This document shows, one piece after another, positions 18,385-26,282 of a stretch of DNA of 64,000 nt. Location: the NCBI RefSeq assembly GCF_013363975.1, contig NZ_JABWGN010000024.1, forward strand, positions 29,359 to 93,358, read 5' to 3'. Source of the DNA: Nonomuraea montanisoli. GTDB lineage: Bacteria > Actinomycetota > Actinomycetes > Streptosporangiales > Streptosporangiaceae. The position numbers and the translations under genes are program-made. The notes beneath the pieces were generated by a model. It was not told the origin of the DNA. It saw only the letters and a program-made list of their open reading frames with translations, and ran no database searches. Every line of letters begins with the position of its first letter. The stretch's first letter is position 1.

Positions 18385-18404
18385 GCAGGAAAGGGCAGGA
18401 AGGG

Positions 18405-18464
18405 CTACGGCTCCCGCGTCGAAGCGCGTGAGGAGCGGTCGCCGAGAACCATGCCGAGTGTCAC
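18405..18464 (-). CDS. Tiny ORF 2 (19 aa) in methyltransferase leader
   Basis: GTG 18464 overlaps the stop of the preceding tiny ORF (GTGA) and has GGAAAGG 8-9 nt upstream. Product VTLGMVLGDRSSRASTREP. Translational coupling to ORF 1 and position just before the two hairpins suggest a leader peptide. No homology recognised. Confidence 0.35.
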   Translation of the reverse strand: MTLGMVLGDRSSRASTREP

Positions 18465-18517
18465 GGGTCAGCCCTTTCCAAAGACGGACCCCAAGGCTCC
18501 CACGGCTCCGTGCCCAC
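18461..18517 (-). CDS. Tiny ORF 1 (18 aa), candidate leader peptide of the methyltransferase
   Basis: GTG 18517 lies 7 nt after a strong SD, AAAGGAG (complement of 18525-18531). The product MGTEPWEPWGPSLERADP is Trp/Pro/Glu-rich, unlike the Ala/Arg-rich products of random frames in this DNA. It ends 168 nt before the methyltransferase start. Known inducible resistance methyltransferase genes (erm type) use ribosome stalling on such short ORFs; whether this one does is inference. Confidence 0.45.
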   Translation of the reverse strand: MGTEPWEPWGPSLERADP

Positions 18518-18634
18518 CGGCAAACTCCTTTCCCGCCCGGCGAGCTCGGCCCCGGCCGGTGGCGACGTCGAGCGCCCGCCGCGCACCCGCTGCCGGGCCC
18601 ATGCCTCCCGCGCCACCCACGGAGACGTCGCTAG

Positions 18635-19508
18635 GTGGTGTCTTCAAATGATCTAGCATCGTGGATCATGGTCAGGTGATACGTCGTCATGAACTGTCCG
18701 ATGCCGAGTGGGAGTTCGTCCGGCTGCTGTTGCCGGTCTCCTCGCGGGGGCGAAAACGGTTGGACGACCGAAAGGTCCTCAACGGGATCGTATGGAAGTT
18801 CCGTACCGGCACGGCCTCGCGGGATGTTCCCGAGCGGTACGGGTCGTGGGCCACGCTCCACACCCGTTTCCGGCGATGGGCCCTGAACGGCACCTTCGAG
18901 CGCATGCTCCGAGCCGCGCAGGCCCAGGCAGACGCGTCCGGGGACATCGAATGGCTGGTGTCGGTCGACTCCACTGTCGTGCGCGCCCACCAACACGCGG
19001 CCGGCGCCCGAAAAGGGGGCCTCACAGCCCAGCGCTCGGCCGCTCGCGGGGAGGGCTGACCAGCAAGATCCACCTGGCCTGCGACGGGCTCGGCCGACCA
19101 CTCGCCTTCACCATCACGGGCGGGAACGCCAACGACTGCACCCAGTTCACCGCCGTGATGGAGGCGATACGAGTGCCCCGCCTCGGCCTGGGGCGCCCCC
19201 GAGTGCGACCCGACCACGTCCTGGGCGACAAGGGCTACAGCTCCCGGGCCATCCGGACCTGGCTACGGCGACGAAGCATCTCCCACACGATCCCCGAGCG
19301 GGTCGATCAGATCCGTAACCGGGCCCGGCGCGGCAACCTGGGCGGACGCCCACCCCGCTTCGACAAGGAGCTCTACAAGCGGCGCAACGTCGTGGAACGG
19401 TGCTTCCACCGGCTGAAGCAGTGGCGCGGCATCGCCACCCGCTATGACAAGACCGCCGAGTCCTACCGAGCAGTCGTCACCCTCGCCTCGCTGTTCATGT
19501 GGGCCTGA
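18635..19508 (+). mobile_element. IS5-family insertion sequence, right end apparently truncated
   Basis: One transposase coded in two overlapping frames fills the element. The left terminal segment just upstream (about 18635-18657, ggtggtgtcttcaaatgatc) resembles IS5/IS427-group ends. No matching inverted copy (gatcatttgaagacacc) follows the transposase stop at 19508, so the right end is lost or diverged. The left end lies about 115 bp upstream of the methyltransferase leader. Confidence 0.8.
18661..19508 (+). CDS. IS5-family DDE transposase made by -1 frameshift
   Basis: The first frame (GTG 18661, to 19059) gives the DUF4096-like HTH N-domain (LSDAEWEFVRLLLPVSSRGR...TASRDVPERYGSWATLHTRF) and the first catalytic Asp in LVSVDSTVVRAHQHAAG. 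The second, -1 frame gives GGLTSKIHLACDGLGRPLAF, the second Asp in HVLGDKGYSSRAI and the Glu in NVVERCFHRLKQWRGIATRYDK. The switch fits the run gcccgaaaagggggc near 19010-19020: a -1 slip on AAAA reads ARKRGPHSPAL. Fused length about 282 aa. Programmed frameshifting is known in this IS group, so the gene may be functional. Confidence 0.82.
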
Positions 19509-19532
19509 TGCCCGACGACAGCTATTGGCCCT

Positions 19533-19856
19533 TCAGGGGCCGTGGAGTTCAGTCTCCCAAGCCTGGAACGGAGGCTCGACCTGGTAGCTCTGGTCGCAGT
19601 AGGCGCGAATCCACTGTGCGACTCGGTACTGAGCGTCTGCTTCGTTCAGAACCTCACCGTTCGCATCGACTTGGAGCACATTGCAATAGATCGCAAAGAC
19701 CTGCTCCAGAGGCGAGCCGAACTGGAAGAGAGCGGGGCGATAGTCCACACCGTCGAGCAGGTCAACGTCGATGGTGCCATTCGCCAAGTAATAGGCGAAG
19801 AGCCGGAGTGAAGCGCGCACGTCGACAGGTAGATGTCCCACCGACACATCATGCAC
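19533..19856 (-). CDS. Small DUF7677-like protein
   Basis: About 107 residues: LRLFAYYLANGTIDVDLLDGVDYRPALF, then EQVFAIYCNVLQVDANGEVL, then AQWIRAYCDQSYQVEPPFQAWETELH. It resembles the actinobacterial DUF7677 family (recognition by pattern only). The base composition is visibly less GC-rich than its neighbours, with ATT, AAT, GAA and CAA codons, suggesting recent acquisition. The start is uncertain; GTG 19856 lacks a good SD. It lies directly beside the truncated right end of the IS, convergent with it. Confidence 0.6.
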   Translation of the reverse strand: MHDVSVGHLPVDVRASLRLFAYYLANGTIDVDLLDGVDYRPALFQFGSPLEQVFAIYCNVLQVDANGEVLNEADAQYRVAQWIRAYCDQSYQVEPPFQAWETELHGP

Positions 19857-19897
19857 GTGTTCACGCTGGCTTGACGTGCTCCTTTTGACGACAGGAC

Positions 19898-20080
19898 CTA
19901 GTGGGGCGATCCGTCGCGCTCGCCTCGTCGGGCGAGGCGCTGGAGCTGCCCTTCGTGCACGTCGCTCACCCATTCCCAGGCCCGTTCGAGCGCCTCGACG
20001 CCACGGCCGCCGACCAAGGACACGTCGATCAACGGTGACGGAACGGCGCGCCCTGACCGTTCCTGGACTTCGGCGGCGAA
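19898..20080 (-). pseudogene. Possible C-terminal gene remnant
   Basis: A minus-strand frame ends with SPLIDVSLVGGRGVEALERAWEWVSDVHEG, a composition closer to real protein than the Arg/Pro/Ala-rich shadows around it. No start, SD or recognisable family is visible. It may be the tail of a gene broken when the IS or DUF7677 gene arrived. Confidence 0.25.
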
Positions 20081-20171
20081 GGGGGCGAGGCTGGAAGGGA
20101 GGCCCCCCGTGACACGACAGCAGCCCGGCGGCGCATCCGGCCGCCGGCACCGGACGGGAGGAGCCGACGCC

Positions 20172-20615
20172 GTGGACATGAGACTCGAGGTCGTGGTGAT
20201 CCCGGTGGCCGACGTGGACCGCGCCAAGGACTTCTACAAGGCGCTCGGGTGGCGCGAGGACGCCGACGTGGCCGGCGGCGACGGTTTCCGGGTGGTGCAG
20301 CTGACCCCGCCCGGCTCGGCGTGCTCGGTCATCTTCGGCGCCGAGGTCACCTCGGCGGCCCCCGGCTCGGCGCAGGGCCTGCACCTGGTGGTCGACGACA
20401 TCGACGCGGCCCGGGCCGAGCTCGTCGAGTGCGGGGCCGAGGTGAGCGAGGTGTTCCACGACGCCGGCGGGGTGTTCCACCACGCCGGGACCGACGGGCG
20501 GGTGCCCGGCCCCGCGCCGGAGCGGCGGAGCTACGGCTCCTTCGCCTCGTTCAGCGACCCCGACGGCAACGGCTGGCTGCTCCAGGAGGTCACCACCCGC
20601 CTGCCGGGCCGGTGA
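20172..20615 (+). CDS. VOC family (glyoxalase-like) protein
   Basis: 147 residues: RLEVVVIPVADVDRAKDFYKALGWREDAD, then GLHLVVDDIDAARAELVECGAEVSEVFHD, then SFASFSDPDGNGWLLQEVTTR. This is the extradiol-dioxygenase/glyoxalase fold, with the C-terminal SDPDGN(G/E)W signature. GTG 20172 is preferred because GGGAGGAG ends 8 nt upstream; ATG 20178 would be too far. A 58-aa gene follows 36 bp later with its own strong SD. Confidence 0.87.
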   Translation: MDMRLEVVVIPVADVDRAKDFYKALGWREDADVAGGDGFRVVQLTPPGSACSVIFGAEVTSAAPGSAQGLHLVVDDIDAARAELVECGAEVSEVFHDAGGVFHHAGTDGRVPGPAPERRSYGSFASFSDPDGNGWLLQEVTTRLPGR

Positions 20616-20651
20616 CCACCGAGCGGCCGTTCAACCGGGAGGAGAAGCGAG

Positions 20652-20828
20652 ATGTCGGTGACCTTCGATTCCGCGGCCGAGCTGGCCGAGGCCCTGCGCC
20701 GCGCGGAGGCCGCGCACGGCCGGCACGAGCAGGAGCTCGGGCATCCGGACGCGGACTGGCCTGGCTGGTACGCGCAGTACATGGTGGACGAGCAGACCGG
20801 CGACGCCGGTCAGGCGGCGAGCGGGTGA
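20652..20828 (+). CDS. Small 58-aa hypothetical protein in VOC operon
   Basis: The ATG follows GGGAGGAG at 7 nt. The sequence (SVTFDSAAELAEALRRAEAA, HGRHEQELG, DADWPGWYAQYMVDEQTG) is helical and acidic and resembles a small conserved actinobacterial protein that often follows VOC genes. No function known. The excellent SD and the operon position support it as a real gene. Confidence 0.75.
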   Translation: MSVTFDSAAELAEALRRAEAAHGRHEQELGHPDADWPGWYAQYMVDEQTGDAGQAASG

Positions 20829-20838
20829 GGCGGGCGCA

Positions 20839-21879
20839 CTACGGGGATGTCCCCTCAGGGGTCCGGTCCGCGTAGGTGACCAGTTCCGCTCCGGCGTCGT
20901 ACAACAGCCGGAGGCATGCGTACACCTCCGGGGCGTCGGTCGGCGACCTGCTGATGGTCATGCTGAAGACGATGTCCGCGGGACTGTAGCCGTCGGCGGC
21001 CAGGATCGTGTGCCGCGCTCCGTGGGCCAGCAGCAGCCTGACCATGTCCAGCAGCGACTCGCCCTCGCCGTCGGCGTCGCCGACGCCGTCGAACTTCTCC
21101 AGAACCGCGTGCAAAGGGGTGTTGCCTCTGCTGCTGCAGCAGGACACGGGATCGACACTCGTCTGGCTGCCGCGGTAGGTCTGGAAGTACGTCGACCAGA
21201 CGTAGGTGTCGTCGCTGTCGACGGTGTCGGTGAGCATCGCGTCGGGATCGGCTCCGGCCTCGAGGAGGATCCGGACGGTCTCCGCCGAGCCGGAGAACAC
21301 GGCCAGGTGGAGCGGCGTGAGGCCGGACCGCTCCAGCGGCCCCGTGCCGATGCCGCTCTCCAGAGCCGCGTGCATGGCCTCCGCGTCGCCCCAGGCGCAC
21401 GCGCGTCCGAAGTCGATGACGGCGGTCGACCGTCTGAGGTCGAGGAGCCTGTGGGAGAGCCGGACCTCCGCGGGGACGGGCTGGCCGCCCTCGTGGTCGA
21501 CGCGGTAGGTCGCCGGGTCGGTCCTCGTCGCCGCCTCGGCCAGGTCGACGAGCAGGAACCACTGTCCTTCGTCGTGGCCGACGGTGTACCAGGCGCGGTC
21601 CTCGGCCACGAGGCCCGGCTCGGTCTCCGAGCCCTCTCCGCCGGAGTAGAGGGTGACCTCCCACTCGAAGTCGTCGTCCGTGCGCAGGAGTTCGTCCGCG
21701 GGCCAGACCACGGCCAGCAGCGCCTGGACGGACGGAGGAACCGGATACTCGCCCGCGGGCGTGGTCACGCTCCACTCCCGGGGCGCGAAGTCCTCGGGGA
21801 GGTGGGCATTCAGCCGCCTGAGCTGGAGGAGAACGTCCGGATCCAGGTATTCGGCCGGGGCGGCGGAATGGTGCGGCAT
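20839..21879 (-). CDS. Ankyrin-repeat protein with N-terminal SMI1/KNR4-like region
   Basis: 346 residues. Residues 1-150 (LDPDVLLQLRRLNAHLPEDF...VQALLAVVWPADELLR...GQWFLLVDLAEA) resemble a SMI1/KNR4-type knob domain. Ankyrin repeats follow from about 175: SGLTPLHLAVFSGSAETVRILLEAGADPDAM and RGNTPLHAVLEK...LLLAHGARH. SMI1 and ankyrin proteins are frequent immunity proteins against polymorphic toxins, but no toxin gene is adjacent. It is preceded upstream by a strong terminator, so it has its own promoter. Confidence 0.75.
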   Translation of the reverse strand: MPHHSAAPAEYLDPDVLLQLRRLNAHLPEDFAPREWSVTTPAGEYPVPPSVQALLAVVWPADELLRTDDDFEWEVTLYSGGEGSETEPGLVAEDRAWYTVGHDEGQWFLLVDLAEAATRTDPATYRVDHEGGQPVPAEVRLSHRLLDLRRSTAVIDFGRACAWGDAEAMHAALESGIGTGPLERSGLTPLHLAVFSGSAETVRILLEAGADPDAMLTDTVDSDDTYVWSTYFQTYRGSQTSVDPVSCCSSRGNTPLHAVLEKFDGVGDADGEGESLLDMVRLLLAHGARHTILAADGYSPADIVFSMTISRSPTDAPEVYACLRLLYDAGAELVTYADRTPEGTSP

Positions 21880-21935
21880 CGTTCGCCTTTCGCGTGGAAG
21901 ATCGATTCGGCGGACGCTATCAGCGGGCGATGACA

Positions 21936-21985
21936 AGAACCGGCGGCCCCATGATCACTTCTGTGGTCATGGGGCCGCCGGTTCT
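21936..21985. terminator. Long terminator hairpin after snapalysin gene
   Basis: Two 23-bp arms (21936-21958 and 21963-21985) with one mismatch and a TTCT loop; left arm begins agaaccggcggccccatga. It lies 3' of the minus-strand snapalysin gene and upstream of the ankyrin gene. Confidence 0.85.
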
Positions 21986-22017
21986 CGATCTGTCTCGCCC
22001 GCGACGCTCGGTGGCGC

Positions 22018-22539
22018 TCAGCGGTCCACGTACAGCCGGCCGAACTCGGCCAGCGGGGTGGCGCCGGCGAAGTTGCGGTCCACCTCGGCCCGCTCGGCCG
22101 CGCTCGGGTTCGCGTTCGTGCAGCTCACCGGGGCGCTGGAGCCGGACATCAGGTCGGAGCACAGGCCGGTGCGCCGGTCGGGGAGGCCGAGGATGTGGCC
22201 GATCTCGTGGGCGGCGATGCGCACCGGGTTGTAGCCCTGCGAGGTGGCCTGCCGGCCCATCCAGATGGTGCCCCGGCCCAGGCTGGTGGGCAGGGTGCGC
22301 GGCCAGCCGTTGTCGGCCGTGACGACGAAGTGGGCGGGGGTGCCGGCCACCAGGCGGACGTTGCCGACGCTGGAGTTCCAGATCTGCGCGGCCTGGTCCA
22401 CCGCGCCGCGGAACTCGGCCGCGCGGCCGGCGTCGTAGCGGAGGACCTGGACCAGGGCCGCCGCCTGCGCGGGCGAGGTGGCCAGCAGGAACGCGACGGT
22501 GAGAACGAGAGAGAGCGCGAGACGGAGGGGTCTTGGCAT
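22018..22539 (-). CDS. snpA: Snapalysin-type M7 metalloprotease
   Basis: 173-residue secreted zinc protease. A signal peptide (LRLALSLVLTVAFLLATSPAQA) is followed by a short mature domain. The M7 zinc motif is AAHEIGHILGLPDRRTGLCS (HExxHxxGxxD), followed by the Met-turn DLMSGSSAPVSC and a conserved CTNANPSAAERAEVDRNF. Size and motif match the Streptomyces small neutral protease. ATG 22539 follows GAGGAG at 6 nt. The LysR regulator usually divergent from snpA is absent; only a GlxA-like remnant lies there. Confidence 0.9.
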   Translation of the reverse strand: MPRPLRLALSLVLTVAFLLATSPAQAAALVQVLRYDAGRAAEFRGAVDQAAQIWNSSVGNVRLVAGTPAHFVVTADNGWPRTLPTSLGRGTIWMGRQATSQGYNPVRIAAHEIGHILGLPDRRTGLCSDLMSGSSAPVSCTNANPSAAERAEVDRNFAGATPLAEFGRLYVDR

Positions 22540-22626
22540 CGTGTCTCCTCGGACAGTGGGGGGTGCTGTCACGGTAGGCGCGGCGACGCCGCCCGGGGAC
22601 AAGCCAGTTTCCCTCTATCGCGATGC

Positions 22627-22925
22627 TATGGATCAGCGCGCCGAGCTGCCCGACCGCCCGCGTCGCCGGCACCGTGCGCGGTCATGTCCCGGCCGGGACG
22701 CGGCGTTCGCCGCGCTGGTGCGCACGGTGGCGCTCCAGGCGCCGGAGCGGACGGTGGTCTTCGACATGGCGGTGCCGGTCGAGGTGTTCGGCCGGGTGCG
22801 CCTGACCGGCGGGCGCCGGTCGTACCTGGTGCGGGGGTTTGGGACGGGGCCGCCCGCGGCTCGCGCGCCTGTTCCCGAAGGCGGGAAGCGGCCCGGTGGG
22901 AAGCGGCCCGGTGGGAAGCGGCTCG
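22627..22925 (+). pseudogene. Remnant of a GlxA/AraC-type regulator
   Basis: The plus-strand frame contains PERTVVFDMAVPVEVFGRVRL followed by TGGRRSYLVRGFG, the characteristic start of a DJ-1/PfpI-type AraC regulator (VVFDxAVPxEVFG). It then runs into low-complexity repeats and stops matching. The other roughly 250 residues are missing. The 380-bp stretch 22540-22925 holds nothing else. Confidence 0.6.
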
Positions 22926-22927
22926 TC
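22883..22927 (+). repeat. 15-bp tandem repeat, 2.6 copies
   Basis: The unit gggaagcggcccggt occurs at 22883-22897 and 22898-22912, with a partial third copy to 22927. It marks the breakpoint of the regulator remnant. Confidence 0.85.
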
Positions 22928-23213
22928 AGGGCCGGTTGTCCTTGCCGTCCAGCCACAGGGTGTCGGACGCGTCGCGGTGGGATCCGGAGCTGCCGACGTG
23001 TTTGGCGTCGATCTTCGGGCCCTTCTTGATCACGTGGACCAGGGCCATCGCGTGCCCACGGCCCAGGTCGTAGTCCTGCTTCAACCAATCGATGATCACC
23101 CCGGCCTTGGTGGCCGGGTCGTGGAAGCCGCGCTCCTCGGCCAGCGCGATGAACGCGCGGGGCGTCAGTCCGGTCTTGTCCTCGATGGTGTCGAGGTACG
23201 CCTGGAAGGACAT
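22926..23213 (-). CDS. DUF4287 domain protein
   Basis: 95 residues: SFQAYLDTIEDKTGLTPRAF, then IALAEERGF, then AGVIIDWLKQDYDLGRGHAMALVHVIKKG. This matches the DUF4287 family, small helical proteins sometimes fused to a DUF5655 domain; biochemical role unknown. ATG 23213 follows GGAGAGA. It is divergent from an HxlR-type regulator. Confidence 0.85.
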   Translation of the reverse strand: MSFQAYLDTIEDKTGLTPRAFIALAEERGFHDPATKAGVIIDWLKQDYDLGRGHAMALVHVIKKGPKIDAKHVGSSGSHRDASDTLWLDGKDNRP

Positions 23214-23251
23214 GTCTCTCTCCGTTTCGGTGGTATTCGGGCCGATGGGCA

Positions 23252-23295
23252 GCAAGCTTGTCTTTTGCAACTATGGTCTGTCAACTGCAGCTTGC
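23252..23295. promoter_or_regulatory. Inverted repeat between DUF4287 gene and HxlR regulator
   Basis: GCAAGCT (23252-23258) and AGCTTGC (23289-23295) flank an AT-richer core with TTGCAA (23265-23270). HxlR-type regulators usually bind short inverted repeats in such divergent gaps. Confidence 0.35.
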
Positions 23296-23310
23296 GTTAG
23301 GATGCGCATC

Positions 23311-23958
23311 ATGGCGCACCGTGAGTACGGGCAGTTCTGCGGCCTGGCCCGCGCGATGGAGATGGTCGGCGAGCGGTGGAGCATGCTGATCGTCCGCAAC
23401 CTGCTCGCCGGGCCCCGGCGCTTCACCGACCTGCGCACCGGCCTGCCCGGCATCCCGACCAACATCCTGTCGGCCCGCCTCAAGCAGCTCGAGGAGGCCG
23501 GACTGGCCACCCGGCGCGCGCTGCCGCACCCCGAGCGCGCGGTGGTCTACGAGCTCACCGGCTACGGGCGCGACCTCGAACCGGCGCTGATCGCGCTGGG
23601 CCGCTGGGGCGCGCGGACGCTCGACGAACCCCGCCCCGGCGAGGTCGTCACCGCCGAGTCCGTCGCCATGTCCTTCCGCACCGCCTTCCGCCCGGAGCGG
23701 GCGCGGGGGATCACCGTCGGGTACGAGGTCCGCATGGGCGACTTCACGCTCCACCTCCAGGTCACCGACGGCGCGCTGACGGGCGGCCTCGGCCCGCACC
23801 CCGCCCCCGACCTCGTCGTCGAACGGCTGGCCGGCCAACCGATCCGCGAGCTGATGAGCGGCGTCAAGAGCCCCGGGGAGGTGCTCGCCGAGGGCGGCCT
23901 GCGGGTGGAGGGGGATCCCGCGCTCCTCGACGGGTTCGCCGCGATGTTCCGCTTCTGA
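23311..23958 (+). CDS. HxlR family regulator with SCP2-like C-terminal domain
   Basis: 215 residues. The N-terminal winged helix (about 1-100) is YGQFCGLARAMEMVGERWSM...RFTDLRTGLPGIPTNILSARLKQLEEAGL, the HxlR signature. The C-terminal 100 residues (TAFRPERARGITVGYEVRMGDFTLHLQVTDG) resemble an SCP2 sterol-carrier fold, a known HxlR fusion. ATG 23311 has AGGA at 8 nt; ATG 23302 is an alternative. Confidence 0.88.
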   Translation: MAHREYGQFCGLARAMEMVGERWSMLIVRNLLAGPRRFTDLRTGLPGIPTNILSARLKQLEEAGLATRRALPHPERAVVYELTGYGRDLEPALIALGRWGARTLDEPRPGEVVTAESVAMSFRTAFRPERARGITVGYEVRMGDFTLHLQVTDGALTGGLGPHPAPDLVVERLAGQPIRELMSGVKSPGEVLAEGGLRVEGDPALLDGFAAMFRF

Positions 23959-24045
23959 TCCCGGACGGGAGTCCGGCTGACGCGCGGCGATCTCCGTGCG
24001 ACGATGTGCCTCCAGCCGTCCCCCGTCCGCACAGAGCGGAGGCCG

Positions 24046-26232
24046 ATGAGCGACGTCCACGGCGAGGTCTACGCGAGGCTCCTCACCCGTGCCCTGCGCG
24101 ATCCCGAGATCGTCTCCGCGCTGGCCGAGCCCGGCGCCCCCTCCGCCGACGAGCTGCGGCGGACCGCCGGCGACCATCGCGCGTTCGTCCTCGCCCAGGC
24201 CAGGACGGCGGAGGAGGAGTGGCGGCGGGCCCAGGCCGATGTGCGGGCCACGCGCCGGCGGCGGCGCCTGAAGCGGCTCTTGGCGTGGGCGGTGTGGATC
24301 GTCGCCGTCGTGCTCATCCTGGCGTCGATCATGGCGAGTACCTGGGCCGGCAGGCTGCAGGAGGCGTACGGGCAGCACCACGTCGTCACGGTCGCCGAGG
24401 TGCTGGAGTACGCCCTGTACGCCCTGATCGGGATGGCGGTCGTCGTCGCGGGACTCGCCTGCATCGTCTGGTTCGGGTACGTGGTGGTGGCGGAGAAGCC
24501 TTCCGGCGGCCCGCCGGACGAGGACCGCCGGCTGATGGTGACGGCCGCGACGACGGCGGTGCTGGTGCTCCTGCTTTCCGCGATCTCGCTGGGCGAGGGC
24601 GCCAGCGACGTCGCCTGGCAGCTCACCACCGGCCGCGTCCCCGAGTTCGAGGACCACTACGCCTGGGAATGGCTGATCATCCTCGGCGCGCTGGCCGTCT
24701 ACGGGGCGGCCGGCGCCACGGCCCTGGAGGAGCTGAGGCAGCTCGACCTGGACGACGAGGTCACCCGGCTCTCGAACGTCTGGCAGGACGCCCTCCGCGA
24801 GAGCCTGCTCGGCTTCCTGCGCGGCGAGATCAGCGGCAAGGTCGCCCGCCCGCACGCCGTCAGCCTCGCCATCGGCGCGGCCCCCGGCCTGAGCAACGTG
24901 CGCTCGCCCGACGTCCACGTGCGCACCGCGGCCGAGGCCGCGCTGCTGTCGATCACCGACGCCATGGCCGGCGGCAGCGTGGCGCTGGCCGGCCCGCGCG
25001 GGGTGGGCAAGACGGAGCTGCTCAAGGAGCTGTGCAACCCCGCGCGCAAGGAGTGGCTGAGCGTGGAGGTCATGGCGCCCGTCGCCTACGACCGCCGCGA
25101 GTTCATGCTCCACCTGCTGGAGGTGCTCTGCCGCCGGGTCAGGGCGACCGGGCTGAAGACGGCCGCGCTGGCCGAGCGGGAGCTGCGGCGGGTGCGCAGC
25201 GTGCAGACCCGCTCCAACGAGTCCAACGCCAACCTGGGCTGGGGCGGCTTCGGCGTGTCGATGAAACGCGGCACCAGCCTGGCCCACCAGCCGATGACGT
25301 ACCCCGAGATCGTGAACGCGCTGCGGACGCTGCTGCGCCGGGTGGCGGCGGAGCTGCACGACGCCCCCGTACGGCGGCGGCTGGTGGTCGGCGTCGACGA
25401 GCTCGACCGCATCGCCCCGGCCACCGCGGCGCGCGACTTCCTCAACGAGCTCAAGGCCGTCTTCGACGTCCCGCACTGCCTGTTCGTCCTGTCGGTCTCC
25501 GACGAGGCGCTGCGCGAGGCCGATCTGGCCCCGCTCGGCCGCCGCGACGCCTTCGACAGCGCCATCGACGAGGTCGTCCGCGTGGACCCGCTCGACTACG
25601 AGACCTCCGTCCGCCTGCTCGACACCCGCGTCGTCGGCCTGCCCGCGCCGTTCTCGGCCCTGTTCTACTGCCTGTCCGGCGGCAGCCCCCGCGACCTGCT
25701 GCGCATGGCCCGCGCCGCGATCGCCCGGGTGACGCCCGAACGGCCGTGCCCGCTGTCGGAGGTCACCGCCGCGCTCGTCGAGCGCGAGCTGGAACGGGTC
25801 GCCAACAGCGCCGTCCCCGGCGGCCACGGGGAGGAGCTGCTGCAGCTCTTCCACGCGCCGCTGGTCGCCGCGCACGGCGGCCTCGGCGGCCTGGCGCCCA
25901 ACATCACCCGCCAGGCCGCCCTCACGCCCGGCGGCGACAAGCTCGGCGCCACGCTCGCCAACCGCGCCCACTACCTCGACACGATCGGCGGCATCTTCAC
26001 CGACGACCTGCGTGAGGAGGCCGTCACGGCGGCCGCCGACCCGGACTTCCCCGGCTCGTTCGCGGCCCTGGCGCGGGCGCAGCGGGAGATCGGCCGCACC
26101 GACGTCCTGGCCCGCTCCAGCCTCCAGCGGATCAGGGCCGCGTGGGGCCTGGCCGCGCTGCCGGAGAGCGGCCAGGCGTCGCCCCCGGAGAGCGGCGGCG
26201 TGACCTCCACCCGGCCCGGCCACCGCGGGTGA
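24046..26232 (+). CDS. Membrane-anchored KAP-like P-loop ATPase
   Basis: 728 residues. An N-terminal soluble helix is followed by four predicted TM segments (about 78-98, 122-148, 160-182, 207-227), then a cytosolic NTPase. Walker A is AGPRGVGKTELL (K322) and Walker B is LVVGVDELDRI (D451/E452). DRIAPATAARDFLNELKAVF, LFVLSVSDEAL and GGSPRDLLRMARA match the KAP/STAND-like P-loop fold. KAP NTPases are known in membrane-associated signalling and phage-defence loci. ATG 24046 follows GGAGG. The next gene starts 50 bp after its stop, same strand. Confidence 0.82.
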   Translation: MSDVHGEVYARLLTRALRDPEIVSALAEPGAPSADELRRTAGDHRAFVLAQARTAEEEWRRAQADVRATRRRRRLKRLLAWAVWIVAVVLILASIMASTWAGRLQEAYGQHHVVTVAEVLEYALYALIGMAVVVAGLACIVWFGYVVVAEKPSGGPPDEDRRLMVTAATTAVLVLLLSAISLGEGASDVAWQLTTGRVPEFEDHYAWEWLIILGALAVYGAAGATALEELRQLDLDDEVTRLSNVWQDALRESLLGFLRGEISGKVARPHAVSLAIGAAPGLSNVRSPDVHVRTAAEAALLSITDAMAGGSVALAGPRGVGKTELLKELCNPARKEWLSVEVMAPVAYDRREFMLHLLEVLCRRVRATGLKTAALAERELRRVRSVQTRSNESNANLGWGGFGVSMKRGTSLAHQPMTYPEIVNALRTLLRRVAAELHDAPVRRRLVVGVDELDRIAPATAARDFLNELKAVFDVPHCLFVLSVSDEALREADLAPLGRRDAFDSAIDEVVRVDPLDYETSVRLLDTRVVGLPAPFSALFYCLSGGSPRDLLRMARAAIARVTPERPCPLSEVTAALVERELERVANSAVPGGHGEELLQLFHAPLVAAHGGLGGLAPNITRQAALTPGGDKLGATLANRAHYLDTIGGIFTDDLREEAVTAAADPDFPGSFAALARAQREIGRTDVLARSSLQRIRAAWGLAALPESGQASPPESGGVTSTRPGHRG

Positions 26233-26282
26233 ATCTGCCGTTTCCCGCAGAATGTCGTAGGGATGATCAAGAATGGCGTCCC

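Noticed and set aside
19646..19864. A 72-codon Cys-rich start (MNTCMMCRW...) on the minus strand with AGGAG upstream
   Set aside because: After the first residues it becomes a shifted shadow of the DUF7677-like frame, whose conserved-looking sequence is the better call, although that gene's own start stays uncertain.
23281..26223. A 980-codon minus-strand frame opposite the KAP-like ATPase
   Set aside because: Composition is Gly/Arg/Gln-rich with no domain, whereas the plus strand encodes HTH, TM and Walker motifs.
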